Shown here: piece after piece, positions 26,364 through 35,831 of the stretch
Numbering within the stretch: the first letter of the stretch is position 1
Layout: each line of letters starts with the position of its first letter
DNA from: Oscillospiraceae bacterium
Lineage (GTDB): Bacteria; Bacillota; Clostridia; Oscillospirales; Ruminococcaceae
Length of the DNA stretch: 64,000 bases
NCBI GenBank assembly: GCA_021203065.1
Contig: JAJQBX010000018.1
Coordinates: 186,001 to 250,000, forward strand
Reading direction: 5' to 3'
Program-made: the position numbers and the translations under genes
Notes under the pieces: generated by a model
Database searches by the model: none
Told to the model about the DNA's origin: nothing
Seen by the model: only the letters and a program-made list of their open reading frames with translations

Positions 26364-27307
26364 TACCTTTCCGCCCTCATCGGGTTATTGAGGAAGTCCT
26401 CATATGAAAGCCTGATTCCGTCCTCAAGCTCGGTCTTGTATGTCCAGCCGAGAGCGGTTGCCTTGCTTACGTCCAAGAGCTTTCTCGGAGTGCCGTTCGG
26501 TTTGGTGGGATCCCAGCGGATTTCACCCTCGTAGCCGATGACTTTAGCTACCAATTCCGTAAGCTCCTTGATGGTGAGTTCCTTACCAGTTCCGGCGTTG
26601 ACCGTCTCGTTGCCACTGTAGTTGTTCATTAGGAACACACAGAGGTTCGCAAGGTCGTCAACATAGAGGAATTCTCTTAACGGGCTTCCGTCGCCCCAGC
26701 AGGTGACATATTCCTTGCCCTCGACCTTTGCTTCATGGAAGCGGCGGATGAGTGCGGGAAGAACGTGGCTGTGGGTCGGGTGGTAGTTGTCGTTAGGTCC
26801 ATAAAGATTAGTAGGCATTACAGAGATATAGTCGGTGCCATACTGACGGTTCAAAAACTCGCAGTACTTAAGACCGGAAATCTTTGCGAGGGCGTATGCC
26901 TCGTTGGTCTTTTCGAGTTCGCCCGTAAGAAGGCAGCTCTCCGGCATAGGCTGGGGAGCCCTTCTTGGATAGATGCAGGAGGAGCCGAGGAACTCAAGCT
27001 TCTTGCAACCGTTTTTCCATGCTGAATGAACGACGTTCATTTCAAGAATCATGTTGTCATACATGAAATCGGCAAGAGCGCTCTCGTTGGCAACGATTCC
27101 GCCGACCTTTGCCGCCGCCAGAAAGACGTATTCCGGCTTTTCCTCTGCAAAGAAAGCTTCAACGGCATCCTGACGGGTCAGATCGAGTTCGCTATGAGTT
27201 CTTGTGATTATGTTATTATAGCCTTGACGATTGAGTTCACGGACTATTGCCGAGCCGACCATTCCACGGTGACCGGCTACATATATTTTTGCGTTTTTCT
27301 CCATCAT
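26363..27307 (-). CDS. fcl: GDP-L-fucose synthase
   Basis: Epimerase-reductase that converts GDP-4-keto-6-deoxymannose to GDP-L-fucose with NADPH. It has 314 residues. The Rossmann motif is VAGHRGMVGSAI at the start, FLGSSCIYPR carries the catalytic Ser/Cys region, and YALAKISGLKYCE the Tyr-x3-Lys pair. It lies 12 nt after gmd and abuts fkp. Cytoplasmic. Confidence 0.94.
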   Translation of the reverse strand: MMEKNAKIYVAGHRGMVGSAIVRELNRQGYNNIITRTHSELDLTRQDAVEAFFAEEKPEYVFLAAAKVGGIVANESALADFMYDNMILEMNVVHSAWKNGCKKLEFLGSSCIYPRRAPQPMPESCLLTGELEKTNEAYALAKISGLKYCEFLNRQYGTDYISVMPTNLYGPNDNYHPTHSHVLPALIRRFHEAKVEGKEYVTCWGDGSPLREFLYVDDLANLCVFLMNNYSGNETVNAGTGKELTIKELTELVAKVIGYEGEIRWDPTKPNGTPRKLLDVSKATALGWTYKTELEDGIRLSYEDFLNNPMRAER

Positions 27308-27319
27308 TTTTTCTTCCCT

Positions 27320-28378
27320 TCAAAGCTTTGCTTTTATGCTCTCTTCAGCACACTCGACAGCTACTTTTTTCATATCGTGCTCGACCATGATTCTGACCAA
27401 ATCTTCAAAGCTGGTCTTTACGGGATTCCAGCCAAGCTCGGTCTTCGCCTTTGTCGGGTCTCCCCAAAGGTTGACGACGTCGGTCGGGCGATAGAAATCG
27501 GGGCTGACCTCGACTAAGATTTTGCCGGTTGCCTTGTCGATTCCCTTTTCGTCCATTCCCTCGCCCTGCCACTCAAGGTCGATTCCGGCATAGTGGAATG
27601 CGAGAGTCGCGAACTCTCTGACTGAGTGCTGAACTCCGGTTGCGATTACAAAATCTTCAGGGGTCTCATGCTGGATGATGAGCCACATGCACTCTACATA
27701 ATCCTTGGCATAGCCCCAGTCACGAAGGGACGAGAGATTACCTAAGTAGAGCTTGTCCTGCTTGCCCTGAGCGATTCTTGAAGCCGCAAGAGTTATCTTT
27801 CTTGTGACAAAAGTCTCGCCTCTGCGCTCAGATTCGTGATTGAAGAGGATACCGGAGCAGCAGAACATGTTGTAGGCTTCTCTATATTCCTTTGTGATCC
27901 AGAAGCCGTACTGCTTGGCGACCGCATACGGACTGTAGGGGTGGAAAGGGGTTGTTTCTCTCTGGGGGACTTCCTCGACCTTGCCATAAAGCTCGGAAGT
28001 GGATGCCTGATAGATTCTGCAAGTATCTTTAAGACCGGTGAGTCTGACCGCCTCAAGAACTCTGAGAACTCCAGTTGCATCGACATCCGCTGTAAATTCG
28101 GGGACATCGAAACTGACCTGAACGTGGCTCTGAGCTGCCAGATTATATATTTCGTCCGGACGGACTGTTCCTATTACGGAAACGAGGCTCATTGAGTCGC
28201 CCAGGTCTCCAAAGTGGAGATGGAAGTGCTCTTTGCCCTCGAGGTGAGCGATGCGCTCGCGGTAGTCGACCGATGAACGGCGGATAATTCCGTGGACATC
28301 GTAGCCCTTTTCAAGAAGGAACTCGGCTAAGTATGAGCCGTCCTGACCTGTAATTCCTGTTATTAATGCGGTTTTCAT
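27320..28378 (-). CDS. gmd: GDP-mannose 4,6-dehydratase
   Basis: First step from GDP-mannose to GDP-fucose. It has 352 residues of the short-chain dehydrogenase type: [20 protein letters not shown] at the N-terminus, [13 protein letters not shown] with the catalytic Glu, and [10 protein letters not shown] with the Tyr-x3-Lys pair. A GGAGAAAAC site precedes the ATG. It heads the GC-richer nucleotide-sugar module gmd-fcl-fkp-manC. Confidence 0.95.
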   Translation of the reverse strand: MKTALITGITGQDGSYLAEFLLEKGYDVHGIIRRSSVDYRERIAHLEGKEHFHLHFGDLGDSMSLVSVIGTVRPDEIYNLAAQSHVQVSFDVPEFTADVDATGVLRVLEAVRLTGLKDTCRIYQASTSELYGKVEEVPQRETTPFHPYSPYAVAKQYGFWITKEYREAYNMFCCSGILFNHESERRGETFVTRKITLAASRIAQGKQDKLYLGNLSSLRDWGYAKDYVECMWLIIQHETPEDFVIATGVQHSVREFATLAFHYAGIDLEWQGEGMDEKGIDKATGKILVEVSPDFYRPTDVVNLWGDPTKAKTELGWNPVKTSFEDLVRIMVEHDMKKVAVECAEESIKAKL

Positions 28379-28528
28379 GTTTTCTCCTCCAGATACAACC
28401 GAGTATACTTAATGAACATACTCTTTTTTCTTTATTGCAATAACCTTGAGGGTTTGCTATATTAAAAACTTGCAATGTCTCTACATTATCAAAGTCACTA
28501 TGGGGTCATAACAAGCATAACTACTATC

Positions 28529-29749
28529 TCAAATTACTCCATATTTCTTTAACAGTTCCAACCGACGTTCTGCAATTGCACGGCTTTCTGCCAAATCCGC
28601 CATTAAGTTCCCTTTTCTCAAATATTTAAGCAAACGTTTCCCCCATTCTATTGGAAGCATCCATGGCTTATCTTTCAAATACGGCTTCCAACTCATCCAA
28701 ACCTGCAACGGTGGAAACAGGAGTCTAAGCATATCTTTTATTCTATTATGACCTTTGCTATTTCCAGCTACAGTAATACTCGTAATTCTCCCCGCAGTGC
28801 TATCATTTTTGCTAGAATTGCCGAAAGTGCCCATGTGAAGCATATCTTCCAACAACTCTTCAGGACTTGTCCCGGCACATTTGATGCGTAACTGTAATTG
28901 AAACCCTAGGTAACGATTTCCCAAAATAACAATATCATCATAGAACGCAACTGCACCAACAGCAATCAATCCTTTATAGACATACTGCCAATCAATTTGA
29001 AAATCATATTTTTCAGAAAAGAGCAGGATGTCCAACATCATTCGGATGCCAAATCCACTGCCAGTAAAATGTTTAAAGGCATGAAATATTAAAAACAACA
29101 TGTGGTCTGTTGGCTCAAGCGTCCGTACCGAAACACCGTCTATCGCAACTATTTCTTGACTGTCAAATACATCCATAAACCACTCATTCATCTTAATCCT
29201 TATATGATCGCTACTACCGAAAGGATTTAAGTGTAATTCAACAGTTAATGGAGAATCTATATTTGTAAAGGTGACCTCCTGAACAAGTTTTAAACCACTG
29301 TCTGGCTTGTTCTCTGCGTGATAGCCACAATGATGAAGCGTGTGGGTCACTTTAGCGTAATCTTCTTTTGAAATTAAAATGTCCTCATCTCCAGAAGCTC
29401 TGAAATCTGCACGTTCCCCGTACAAGCTCCTGCAAATGATACCTTTCAAAACAATCGGAGAAATGCCATCTTCCAGGAACGCTTTATAAAGGTTCAAGAA
29501 ATCAGCAGTTTTTTGAGCTTGTATGGACACTTGAGCAACTGCTTTTTCAAAATATAGTGCCTCTACAATTTCATGACCTGGGAGATCTTGAGACGCATCA
29601 AAAATAAGTGAAGAAAGGTTTTGTTTTTCTGCTACTGCTATTATCTCAGACCATTCTGGATCGTTGAGTACAAAAGAAGTTTCTGGATGAACAACATTTT
29701 TTAATATAGAAAGAAAATCGGATTCTGCTCTTGTCATAATAGAATTCAT
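28529..29749 (-). CDS. Nucleotidyltransferase family protein (PF14907-type)
   Basis: A 406-residue protein. The core resembles the uncharacterised nucleotidyltransferase family found in sugar loci: PIVLKGIICRSLYGERADFRA with the catalytic SGDEDILISKED near residue 118, then LTVELHLNPFG and a His-rich HMLFLIFHAFKHF stretch. Its substrate is unknown. ATG 29737 (MTRAESD) may be the true start because AGGAAGG lies immediately before the first ATG. Composition is AT-rich, unlike gmd just downstream. Confidence 0.75.
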   Translation of the reverse strand: MNSIMTRAESDFLSILKNVVHPETSFVLNDPEWSEIIAVAEKQNLSSLIFDASQDLPGHEIVEALYFEKAVAQVSIQAQKTADFLNLYKAFLEDGISPIVLKGIICRSLYGERADFRASGDEDILISKEDYAKVTHTLHHCGYHAENKPDSGLKLVQEVTFTNIDSPLTVELHLNPFGSSDHIRIKMNEWFMDVFDSQEIVAIDGVSVRTLEPTDHMLFLIFHAFKHFTGSGFGIRMMLDILLFSEKYDFQIDWQYVYKGLIAVGAVAFYDDIVILGNRYLGFQLQLRIKCAGTSPEELLEDMLHMGTFGNSSKNDSTAGRITSITVAGNSKGHNRIKDMLRLLFPPLQVWMSWKPYLKDKPWMLPIEWGKRLLKYLRKGNLMADLAESRAIAERRLELLKKYGVI

Positions 29750-29918
29750 CCTTCCTAACAGTTAATCCTTTTTAGCATAGTCATCTGACTGAACATACAA
29801 AACCTCAATATTCATTTCTCAACAGGGCATACAACGAAACAAACTATACTGCCACAATGCTTGTCATTATTCAGGAACAACTATGCCTAGCATATTTTGA
29901 TTTCTAAGATAGCACAGC

Positions 29919-31088
29919 TCAATTCATCAACCACTCGATGACTTCCCTGATAACTCCTTCTCCACCCTTAGCCTTAGTCACATAATCAGCCACTTCTTTG
30001 ACCTGTGGCATTGCATCAGCAGGGGCACATCCAAAACCAACCATTTTAATGACATCAATATCGTTTATGTCATCTCCAACATAGGCTACATTTTCAGGTG
30101 CAATATCGTACTTCTCACAAAGACTCTTCACAGCAGCAACCTTATCTTTACAGCCAGGCTCAAGTACATCTAATTTAAGCTTCTCTGCGCGTCTCCTGTT
30201 AAGGTCAACGGACTCCGAAGTGACAATGCCTGTGATTATGCCCTTTGCACGAAGTAATGCAAATCCCATACCATCCCTGGAATTAAATTTCTTTAACTCG
30301 TCTCCATGCTCGGAATAGTACATCCCGCCATCGGTCAGACAACCATCACAGTCAGTCAAGAACATCTTGATTTCAGGAATGGACTTCTTCTCTTCTACGA
30401 GTCCGTTCTTACGCATGAGAGCTTCAATGATGATCCAGTCGCTTGGTTCGTCAATCTCAAATGCACTGTCCTCACACATCTCATAGGCTTTGATGTTGCC
30501 GGAAACCCTGTTCTGGTACTTAATCAAATCCGTTTTTGAGGAAATATAAAAAGCACCGTTCTCCATCAAATACCCGTCAAACTCCTGGCGGCGAGGGCGA
30601 TGAAAAACATCATAATTACTCGGACTTACATTTCCATTCTCAGTCTTGTCCCAGAGGAATCTATACTGACGAACAACCGAGAGGACAGAATCCGTTCCTT
30701 CACTGTTAAACAGTTCAAAACCACCATCTAAATCAGCAACGGTCAACATGGGAGAGGTAGCCTGCACAAGCACGATGTTGTCGAACTCGTATTTCTCCGC
30801 AAACTCAAGCATAGCAAACTCTGTGGAGGCTGTATCAGAGGCAGACTCCGCACTTCTTCCAATAACCTGAGCCTTGGAAAAAGTGTCCGCTTCATCACCG
30901 TGCTTGAACGCTTCGACAGTATCTTTAATCTTATCGCTGTCTGTAGCGATATAGACAACATCAATATATTTGCACTGGCAAGCAGCTTTCACTGTCCAGT
31001 AAACAAGCGGTTTCCCGCAAATCGGCTTAATATTTTTCAGAGGTATTGATTTGCTTCCGCCTCTTACCGGAATAAAAGCTACGTTCAT
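29919..31088 (-). CDS. CMP-nonulosonate synthetase fused to a KdsC-like phosphatase
   Basis: A bifunctional 389-residue protein. Residues 1-225 are an acylneuraminate cytidylyltransferase (IPVRGGSKSIPLKNIKPICG, VLVQATSPMLT). Residues 230-389 are a HAD phosphatase of the KdsC/KDN-9-phosphatase type (MFLTDCDGCLTDGGMYY, VAYVGDDINDIDV). It would dephosphorylate a nonulosonate 9-phosphate and then activate the sugar with CTP. It follows the pyruvyltransferase-like gene by 3 nt and the synthase is encoded upstream at 32.3 kb, forming a complete short pathway. Cytoplasmic. Confidence 0.88.
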   Translation of the reverse strand: MNVAFIPVRGGSKSIPLKNIKPICGKPLVYWTVKAACQCKYIDVVYIATDSDKIKDTVEAFKHGDEADTFSKAQVIGRSAESASDTASTEFAMLEFAEKYEFDNIVLVQATSPMLTVADLDGGFELFNSEGTDSVLSVVRQYRFLWDKTENGNVSPSNYDVFHRPRRQEFDGYLMENGAFYISSKTDLIKYQNRVSGNIKAYEMCEDSAFEIDEPSDWIIIEALMRKNGLVEEKKSIPEIKMFLTDCDGCLTDGGMYYSEHGDELKKFNSRDGMGFALLRAKGIITGIVTSESVDLNRRRAEKLKLDVLEPGCKDKVAAVKSLCEKYDIAPENVAYVGDDINDIDVIKMVGFGCAPADAMPQVKEVADYVTKAKGGEGVIREVIEWLMN

Positions 31089-31091
31089 TCT

Positions 31092-32162
31092 TTACTTATC
31101 CTCACTTTTGTCAACATGCGTTATCTCTGTAATTTGCGACATGTTATCCCGTGTAATGCTCCAAAGTCTGTCCTGAGCTTCTCTTATTCTTTTATCCGTT
31201 TTTTCACTGTCCTTCATAATCTCGTGAAATTTCGAATAGATAATGGAGCTCAAGCTTTCCTTATTTGCAATCAGGTCTATATACCAGTCTGTTGCATCTA
31301 TGTCTTCCAAGAACCAGCGCATCTTGTCATGTGTTCCAAGTGTAATGATTTTACAATTTAGTCCGAATGGAATCATCTGTGCATGACCGCGCATTCCAAA
31401 AACGCACTCAATATCATTATAAAATTGATACACCTTATCAGGAAACATCCAAGTTAGATTTGCCTCATCAAACTTAACTTTCCGGTCTTTCATGTATCGC
31501 TTAATCCTATAATCATCATCACAATGATAAACCAATACAATTTCATAACCGTCAGCTTCGATACGTTTAGAAGCAACAGCAATTTCATCACAGATTTTAT
31601 CTAAATCTCCCTGAAATCGTCTTTCTGCTCTATCAAATGCTACATTAAAAGCAATTCTCTTCGACTGCTTCTTCTCAGGTAATTCATCGCCATAAATTTT
31701 TCTTATAAGCGTTGTAGTACAGGGCTGAAATTTAATTTTTTCAGCGAGTTCTCCCGGCAATAGCCTCTTAACCGCTTCTACTGAACCTGTATTACGCAAT
31801 CCTATGAATGAAGCTTTTTTACATAGTAATTCAAGATTCTCTATAAAAAGTTCTTCTGGTTCTTGCCCTGGAAAGTAGTTATATCCAACTGAAAAGACTA
31901 CGACTGGGACTTTAATCTTTTTTAGCAAGTCACCGCTTATCGCCCATTGCCAACCACTAACATTGTTCTTATTAGTATCAGGAAGAAACAATCCGCCACC
32001 ACCAATTATCAAGCTATCGGTATCATTGATGGATAGAACTACATCAGTATCAACAGGATCATTTACACGCAGTAAATTCCACTCAAATTTGTGATGATAA
32101 ACACTATCAAAGAGTCGTCTTACACACTGTGACAAAACCGTGTCGCCAACATTGCCTGCCAC
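31092..32162 (-). CDS. Polysaccharide pyruvyltransferase-like protein with a disrupted 5' end
   Basis: A polysaccharide pyruvyl transferase family protein, expected to add pyruvate or act as a glycosyltransferase-like enzyme on the repeat unit. Motifs: AGNVGDTVLSQ, SLIIGGGGLFLPD, and GMRGHAQMIPFGLN near residue 280. The longest complete frame starts at GTG 32162 without a good ribosome site and begins inside the expected first strand (VTYFVAGNVGD). A run of seven G at about 32189-32195 sits just upstream. One extra G would join this frame to the 50-residue frame upstream; one fewer would open it from ATG 32205. It may be phase-variable or broken. Confidence 0.75.
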   Translation of the reverse strand: MAGNVGDTVLSQCVRRLFDSVYHHKFEWNLLRVNDPVDTDVVLSINDTDSLIIGGGGLFLPDTNKNNVSGWQWAISGDLLKKIKVPVVVFSVGYNYFPGQEPEELFIENLELLCKKASFIGLRNTGSVEAVKRLLPGELAEKIKFQPCTTTLIRKIYGDELPEKKQSKRIAFNVAFDRAERRFQGDLDKICDEIAVASKRIEADGYEIVLVYHCDDDYRIKRYMKDRKVKFDEANLTWMFPDKVYQFYNDIECVFGMRGHAQMIPFGLNCKIITLGTHDKMRWFLEDIDATDWYIDLIANKESLSSIIYSKFHEIMKDSEKTDKRIREAQDRLWSITRDNMSQITEITHVDKSEDK

Positions 32163-32170
32163 AAAATACG

Positions 32171-32323
32171 TTACATGACTAAGTTGTACCCCCCCTCACA
32201 AACATTCTTTTCTTTTTCTATATACGACTTTTTTTGAAGCCTCCACTGTATTTTGTTCCGTTGTATTTCAAAAGGTAACCTCTTTATAGCCTTTTTTAAA
32301 AGCTCTTTAGTTACATAATCCAC
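32171..32323 (-). CDS. Short frame upstream of the pyruvyltransferase gene, possible N-terminal part
   Basis: Starts at GTG 32323 after AAAGGGG and encodes 50 residues rich in Lys (ELLKKAIKRLPFEI), stopping just before the downstream frame. Basic N-termini like this are common in sugar-locus enzymes. An eighth G in the G7 run would fuse it to the pyruvyltransferase-like frame; alternatively it is a separate small leader peptide. Confidence 0.4.
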   Translation of the reverse strand: MDYVTKELLKKAIKRLPFEIQRNKIQWRLQKKSYIEKEKNVCEGGYNLVM

Positions 32324-32348
32324 CGAATTATCCCCTTTAGAATAGTAA

Positions 32349-33218
32349 TTAATGTTTCCTATATTTCAGCTTGTCCCTCTGAACCTGCTCAATCGGAAGA
32401 ATCTCCGACGGCTTGTATGTAAGTGCCTCATGAACTGCATTCAGGTTACGAACCAGTTTACGAATTCCATCGGGTTCAAGTGATGCAGCATGGTCGGTTC
32501 CTTTCCATGTTCTATCAAGCGTGTAATGACGTTCAATAACATCAGCGCCAAGTGTGTATGCAGCCACATCAACAGCAATGCCAAGGTGATGACCAGAGAA
32601 GCCGATAGCCTTAACACGGTCTTCATAAGCTTCACGCATACGGTTAATTTCGAGCAAACAAACATCCTCAAAAGGTACCGGGTAACCAGAAGTGCAGTTA
32701 AACAAAACAAGGTCTTTCGCACGACCATTCTTCTCGAACAGCTGAACAATTTGCTCCTCTTCTTCGTGGCTTGTCATACCGAAGGAAAGCTGAATCTCTC
32801 CACCATAGTTGTCACACAGCCACTGGAGCATCTCGAAATGAGTGTTGCAAGCAGACGGAATTTTGATGAACACAGGATTCAAAGAAGCAATTTCCTTTGC
32901 ACTGGTCATATCCCAAACAGATGTGGAATAAATAATACCAGCTTCCTCGCACCACTCTTTTAGCTGCGCATGTTGCTCAACTGTAAATTCCAAAAACTCA
33001 CGATGTTCGCCATATGTCTTGCCATATGAGTTTGCTGGATTTGGATGAGGTGCATTGTACTGCTCTGGGGTCAACAGTTCCTTCGGGCAACGTTTTTGGA
33101 ACTTGATAGCGTCAGCTTTGCAGAAATGCGCTGCCGTCTCAATCAAATCCTTGGCAACCTCCATTCGTCCCATGTGGTTGCATCCTGCTTCTGCGATTAC
33201 AAATGGTTTTTTGTACAT
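32349..33218 (-). CDS. Nonulosonate (sialic acid/KDN-type) synthase without SAF domain
   Basis: NeuB-family aldol-type synthase that joins phosphoenolpyruvate to a six-carbon sugar. It has 289 residues from ATG 33218, which has AAAGGAG upstream. The TIM barrel shows VIAEAGCNHMGRMEVAKDL, DAIKFQKR, IPSACNTHFEML and GFSGHHLGIAVDVAA, then ERHYTLDRTWKGTDHAASL. The C-terminal antifreeze-like SAF domain of NeuB (about 60-70 residues) is absent. With no UDP-GlcNAc epimerase nearby, a mannose-6-phosphate substrate giving KDN-9-phosphate is plausible, but inferred. Confidence 0.85.
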   Translation of the reverse strand: MYKKPFVIAEAGCNHMGRMEVAKDLIETAAHFCKADAIKFQKRCPKELLTPEQYNAPHPNPANSYGKTYGEHREFLEFTVEQHAQLKEWCEEAGIIYSTSVWDMTSAKEIASLNPVFIKIPSACNTHFEMLQWLCDNYGGEIQLSFGMTSHEEEEQIVQLFEKNGRAKDLVLFNCTSGYPVPFEDVCLLEINRMREAYEDRVKAIGFSGHHLGIAVDVAAYTLGADVIERHYTLDRTWKGTDHAASLEPDGIRKLVRNLNAVHEALTYKPSEILPIEQVQRDKLKYRKH

Positions 33219-33261
33219 AGTCCTAATCTCCTTTAAAATTATTGTGATAGTTAAAGCTGTT

Positions 33262-34323
33262 TTACAGCTCATATTTTAATTTTCCCTTTAACCTTTTCAA
33301 ATATCTTCTCAATCTGAAAGGTAAATGCCTTTTGAATGATGTCACAAACTCCCGTTTTACATCAGAAAAACTCCTTGAATTAGATACAGCAATCTCTAAA
33401 CCTTCTAAAGCTAAATCTCTCGCAAAAGTCTCTCTTCGCCCATCGACTTTTCTATCTTTAAAATAGTTAGGATTACATCCAAGAGAATATTCTATATTTG
33501 TTTCATTGCAACAAAAAATTTCACTGTCTAGGTTTCTTATCAGTTCATCTCCCTTTGATGATTTTGACAATAACAGAGAAACGCCCATATGATTGTATTC
33601 CTGCATTCCCTTGTCTAATCCCCAATAATCACCTATAGTCAAATCTGCACAATGTCCTAAACCTCTGAATTTACAACTATAACAAGAAGGTCTACTAAAT
33701 AAATGAAAAGCTCTGCCATAACTTGTGGATGAAAAATTTTTTTCTAGAATGGAGCCATCTTTAAAATCTGCACGGACATAAGGAGGCGACCATCCCTTTT
33801 TCTTATAACGAACAGAAAAATTATCTACACTCGATTTTGACTTCTTTTCTACAGAGGAAAGGTACTCCTTGTGAACTTCAATAGAAGTTGGTCCATGGCA
33901 AATTAAGTCTACAGTAAATAGTTTATCCATATCACCGTTACAATTTCTGACAACACTCAACAATCCTGAAACGTCACATGGTAATCCAATGAACAATACA
34001 TTCTTTCCATTAGATATTTGACTTAGTACTTGTCTATAGACGGAAACTGCGTGAGTTGCATCGCCCACAACCTTGTTAGCCTGAACATACTTTGAGCCCT
34101 TAAATAATTGGAGCTCATCTAAATTTGAAGCACAACGATAATCTACTCTTTTGTATCCATCAGAATAGACACAACCCCATATGTACCCCCCCACAGAATT
34201 TAAAAAGCTCTCAGCAATTGCCGTTGCCGCACCGCCTGATGATGAGGTAAAAAGCATTTGAGTATTTTTATAATAACCGTAATAGGCTTTAAGGGATGAA
34301 TAATCAAAATTTACTCGTTCCAT
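33262..34323 (-). CDS. F420-hydrogenase-beta-like protein lacking its ferredoxin domain
   Basis: A 353-residue protein of the Coenzyme F420 hydrogenase/dehydrogenase beta-subunit C-terminal family that accompanies pyruvyltransferases in polysaccharide loci. It has LFTSSSGGAATAIAESF near the start, GLPCDVSGLLSVV, and a cysteine region SRPSCYSCKFRGLGHCADLTIGD. The usual N-terminal ferredoxin domain is missing; a lone one lies 11 kb away at 21487-21921. A G7 run within codons for SVGGYIWG (about 34186-34192) is in frame here. A redox role in sugar modification is supposed. Confidence 0.75.
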   Translation of the reverse strand: MERVNFDYSSLKAYYGYYKNTQMLFTSSSGGAATAIAESFLNSVGGYIWGCVYSDGYKRVDYRCASNLDELQLFKGSKYVQANKVVGDATHAVSVYRQVLSQISNGKNVLFIGLPCDVSGLLSVVRNCNGDMDKLFTVDLICHGPTSIEVHKEYLSSVEKKSKSSVDNFSVRYKKKGWSPPYVRADFKDGSILEKNFSSTSYGRAFHLFSRPSCYSCKFRGLGHCADLTIGDYWGLDKGMQEYNHMGVSLLLSKSSKGDELIRNLDSEIFCCNETNIEYSLGCNPNYFKDRKVDGRRETFARDLALEGLEIAVSNSRSFSDVKREFVTSFKRHLPFRLRRYLKRLKGKLKYEL

Positions 34324-34351
34324 AAAACAAACCTCTCATCGTATAGCATTA

Positions 34352-35812
34352 TTACTTTCCTGCTCTCAAATTGCTCAAAGTAGACTTGTAGAGACTAATT
34401 AATTGCTTTCTAAAGGCTACTAAAAGTACTATGGACACGATAATGAGCGAATACCTGATGATTGTATAATTGTATGTTATCATCAAAAGTTGTGAAACTG
34501 CAACAAGTACAGTACAAGCAATTGCGATAACTCTTCCGTCATAAATACGTTCAGTAATATTATTCTTTCTTAGTGTTCGTCTCATTGATACAAACATAAA
34601 AATAACGTACACAACGTAAGATACAACTGTAGTGTATGCTGCGATCTCATACCCGAATAACGGTAATAAAATATAGTTCAGTCCAATGTTTAAAAGAGCC
34701 GATACCACCGTAGAAATCATAACAGACTTTGTCTCGTTATAATAATAGTCTACATACACAAATAAGTAGTATAAAAATTGGAAGAAAACACTTAAGCTGA
34801 GAGCAGGTACTAGCCAAGTACCTTCCACATAACTATCTCCGCCGAATATCATGATTAATTCTGGTGCGAAAACAGCTGCTGCCAACGTTATAGCCATAAC
34901 AAAAAACATTAGTAAGGTTCCGTATTTTGAAATCTCCGAATAGCTCTTTGCTTTAAGCTTTTGAAACACCCATGGTTGTAATGTTGAGTTTAAAGCATTT
35001 GTTACCAATGTCATAACCATTGAAATCTGACTTGCTAACGCATATATAGCTGCATCTGTTTCTCCACACAATCTAGCGATCATGATTCTATCCGATTGTG
35101 CCAGAAGCATATAAGATAAATAATGAGGAATAAGCGGCAAATTAAAAGCTAATGCATACTTCCAATATTTTTTATTAAAAAAGCACTTGCCTCTACGAAA
35201 GAGAACTACGTATAGTATTAGTCCAATCAAAATATTGACGAGGGCAACTGACAATATTTTGGCGATACCCTTCTCCTCGGAGATAGTAACCGCAACCAAA
35301 CCTATTACCGACTGCGCTACTGCTAACGCTAAAGTCACAACTAATAAAGCTTTGTACTTATAGTAATGCCTTTGCTTTGCCGACCAAATTGACAATGCTG
35401 GTTCTGCCAACAACTCAATAAACATAAATAGAATGACGATATCAGGAAGTCCTATTACGCTATCAAAAAATGACTTAAACAGAAGATAGACAACTGCAGT
35501 AACTAGAGTTGCGGTTGTAGATAATCCCAACATCGAAGACGAATACGAATCTCTATCATCTGAAAACTCAATTAGTCCTTTGTGATAAACACCTGCAGAT
35601 AATTTCAATGTAGCCACTACAAGGATGATATTTAACCAGGAGTTATACAACGTATACTGTCCATACTGCTCTGTTGACATTAATCTTGTAAACAAAGGCG
35701 TTGTTAGGTATGAAACTCCCTTTTGCAATATATTACAAAACGTAAAGGCGACAGTTGCCTTTATTGCAGGCGATACTTCCGCTAATCTATTTCTTATATT
35801 AAGATTTCTCAT
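34352..35812 (-). CDS. wzx: Wzx-type repeat-unit flippase
   Basis: A membrane protein of 486 residues with about 12-14 hydrophobic helices, of the MATE/polysaccharide-export superfamily. It has the family's N-terminal NILQKGVSYLTTPLFTRLM segment, in which the protein turns into the membrane, and an amphipathic central region. It moves the lipid-linked repeat unit across the membrane before polymerisation by Wzy. It lies between the two redox/pyruvyl genes in the assembly part of the locus. GC content is low. Confidence 0.88.
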   Translation of the reverse strand: MRNLNIRNRLAEVSPAIKATVAFTFCNILQKGVSYLTTPLFTRLMSTEQYGQYTLYNSWLNIILVVATLKLSAGVYHKGLIEFSDDRDSYSSSMLGLSTTATLVTAVVYLLFKSFFDSVIGLPDIVILFMFIELLAEPALSIWSAKQRHYYKYKALLVVTLALAVAQSVIGLVAVTISEEKGIAKILSVALVNILIGLILYVVLFRRGKCFFNKKYWKYALAFNLPLIPHYLSYMLLAQSDRIMIARLCGETDAAIYALASQISMVMTLVTNALNSTLQPWVFQKLKAKSYSEISKYGTLLMFFVMAITLAAAVFAPELIMIFGGDSYVEGTWLVPALSLSVFFQFLYYLFVYVDYYYNETKSVMISTVVSALLNIGLNYILLPLFGYEIAAYTTVVSYVVYVIFMFVSMRRTLRKNNITERIYDGRVIAIACTVLVAVSQLLMITYNYTIIRYSLIIVSIVLLVAFRKQLISLYKSTLSNLRAGK

Positions 35813-35831
35813 ATCAAATCAATATCAATCC

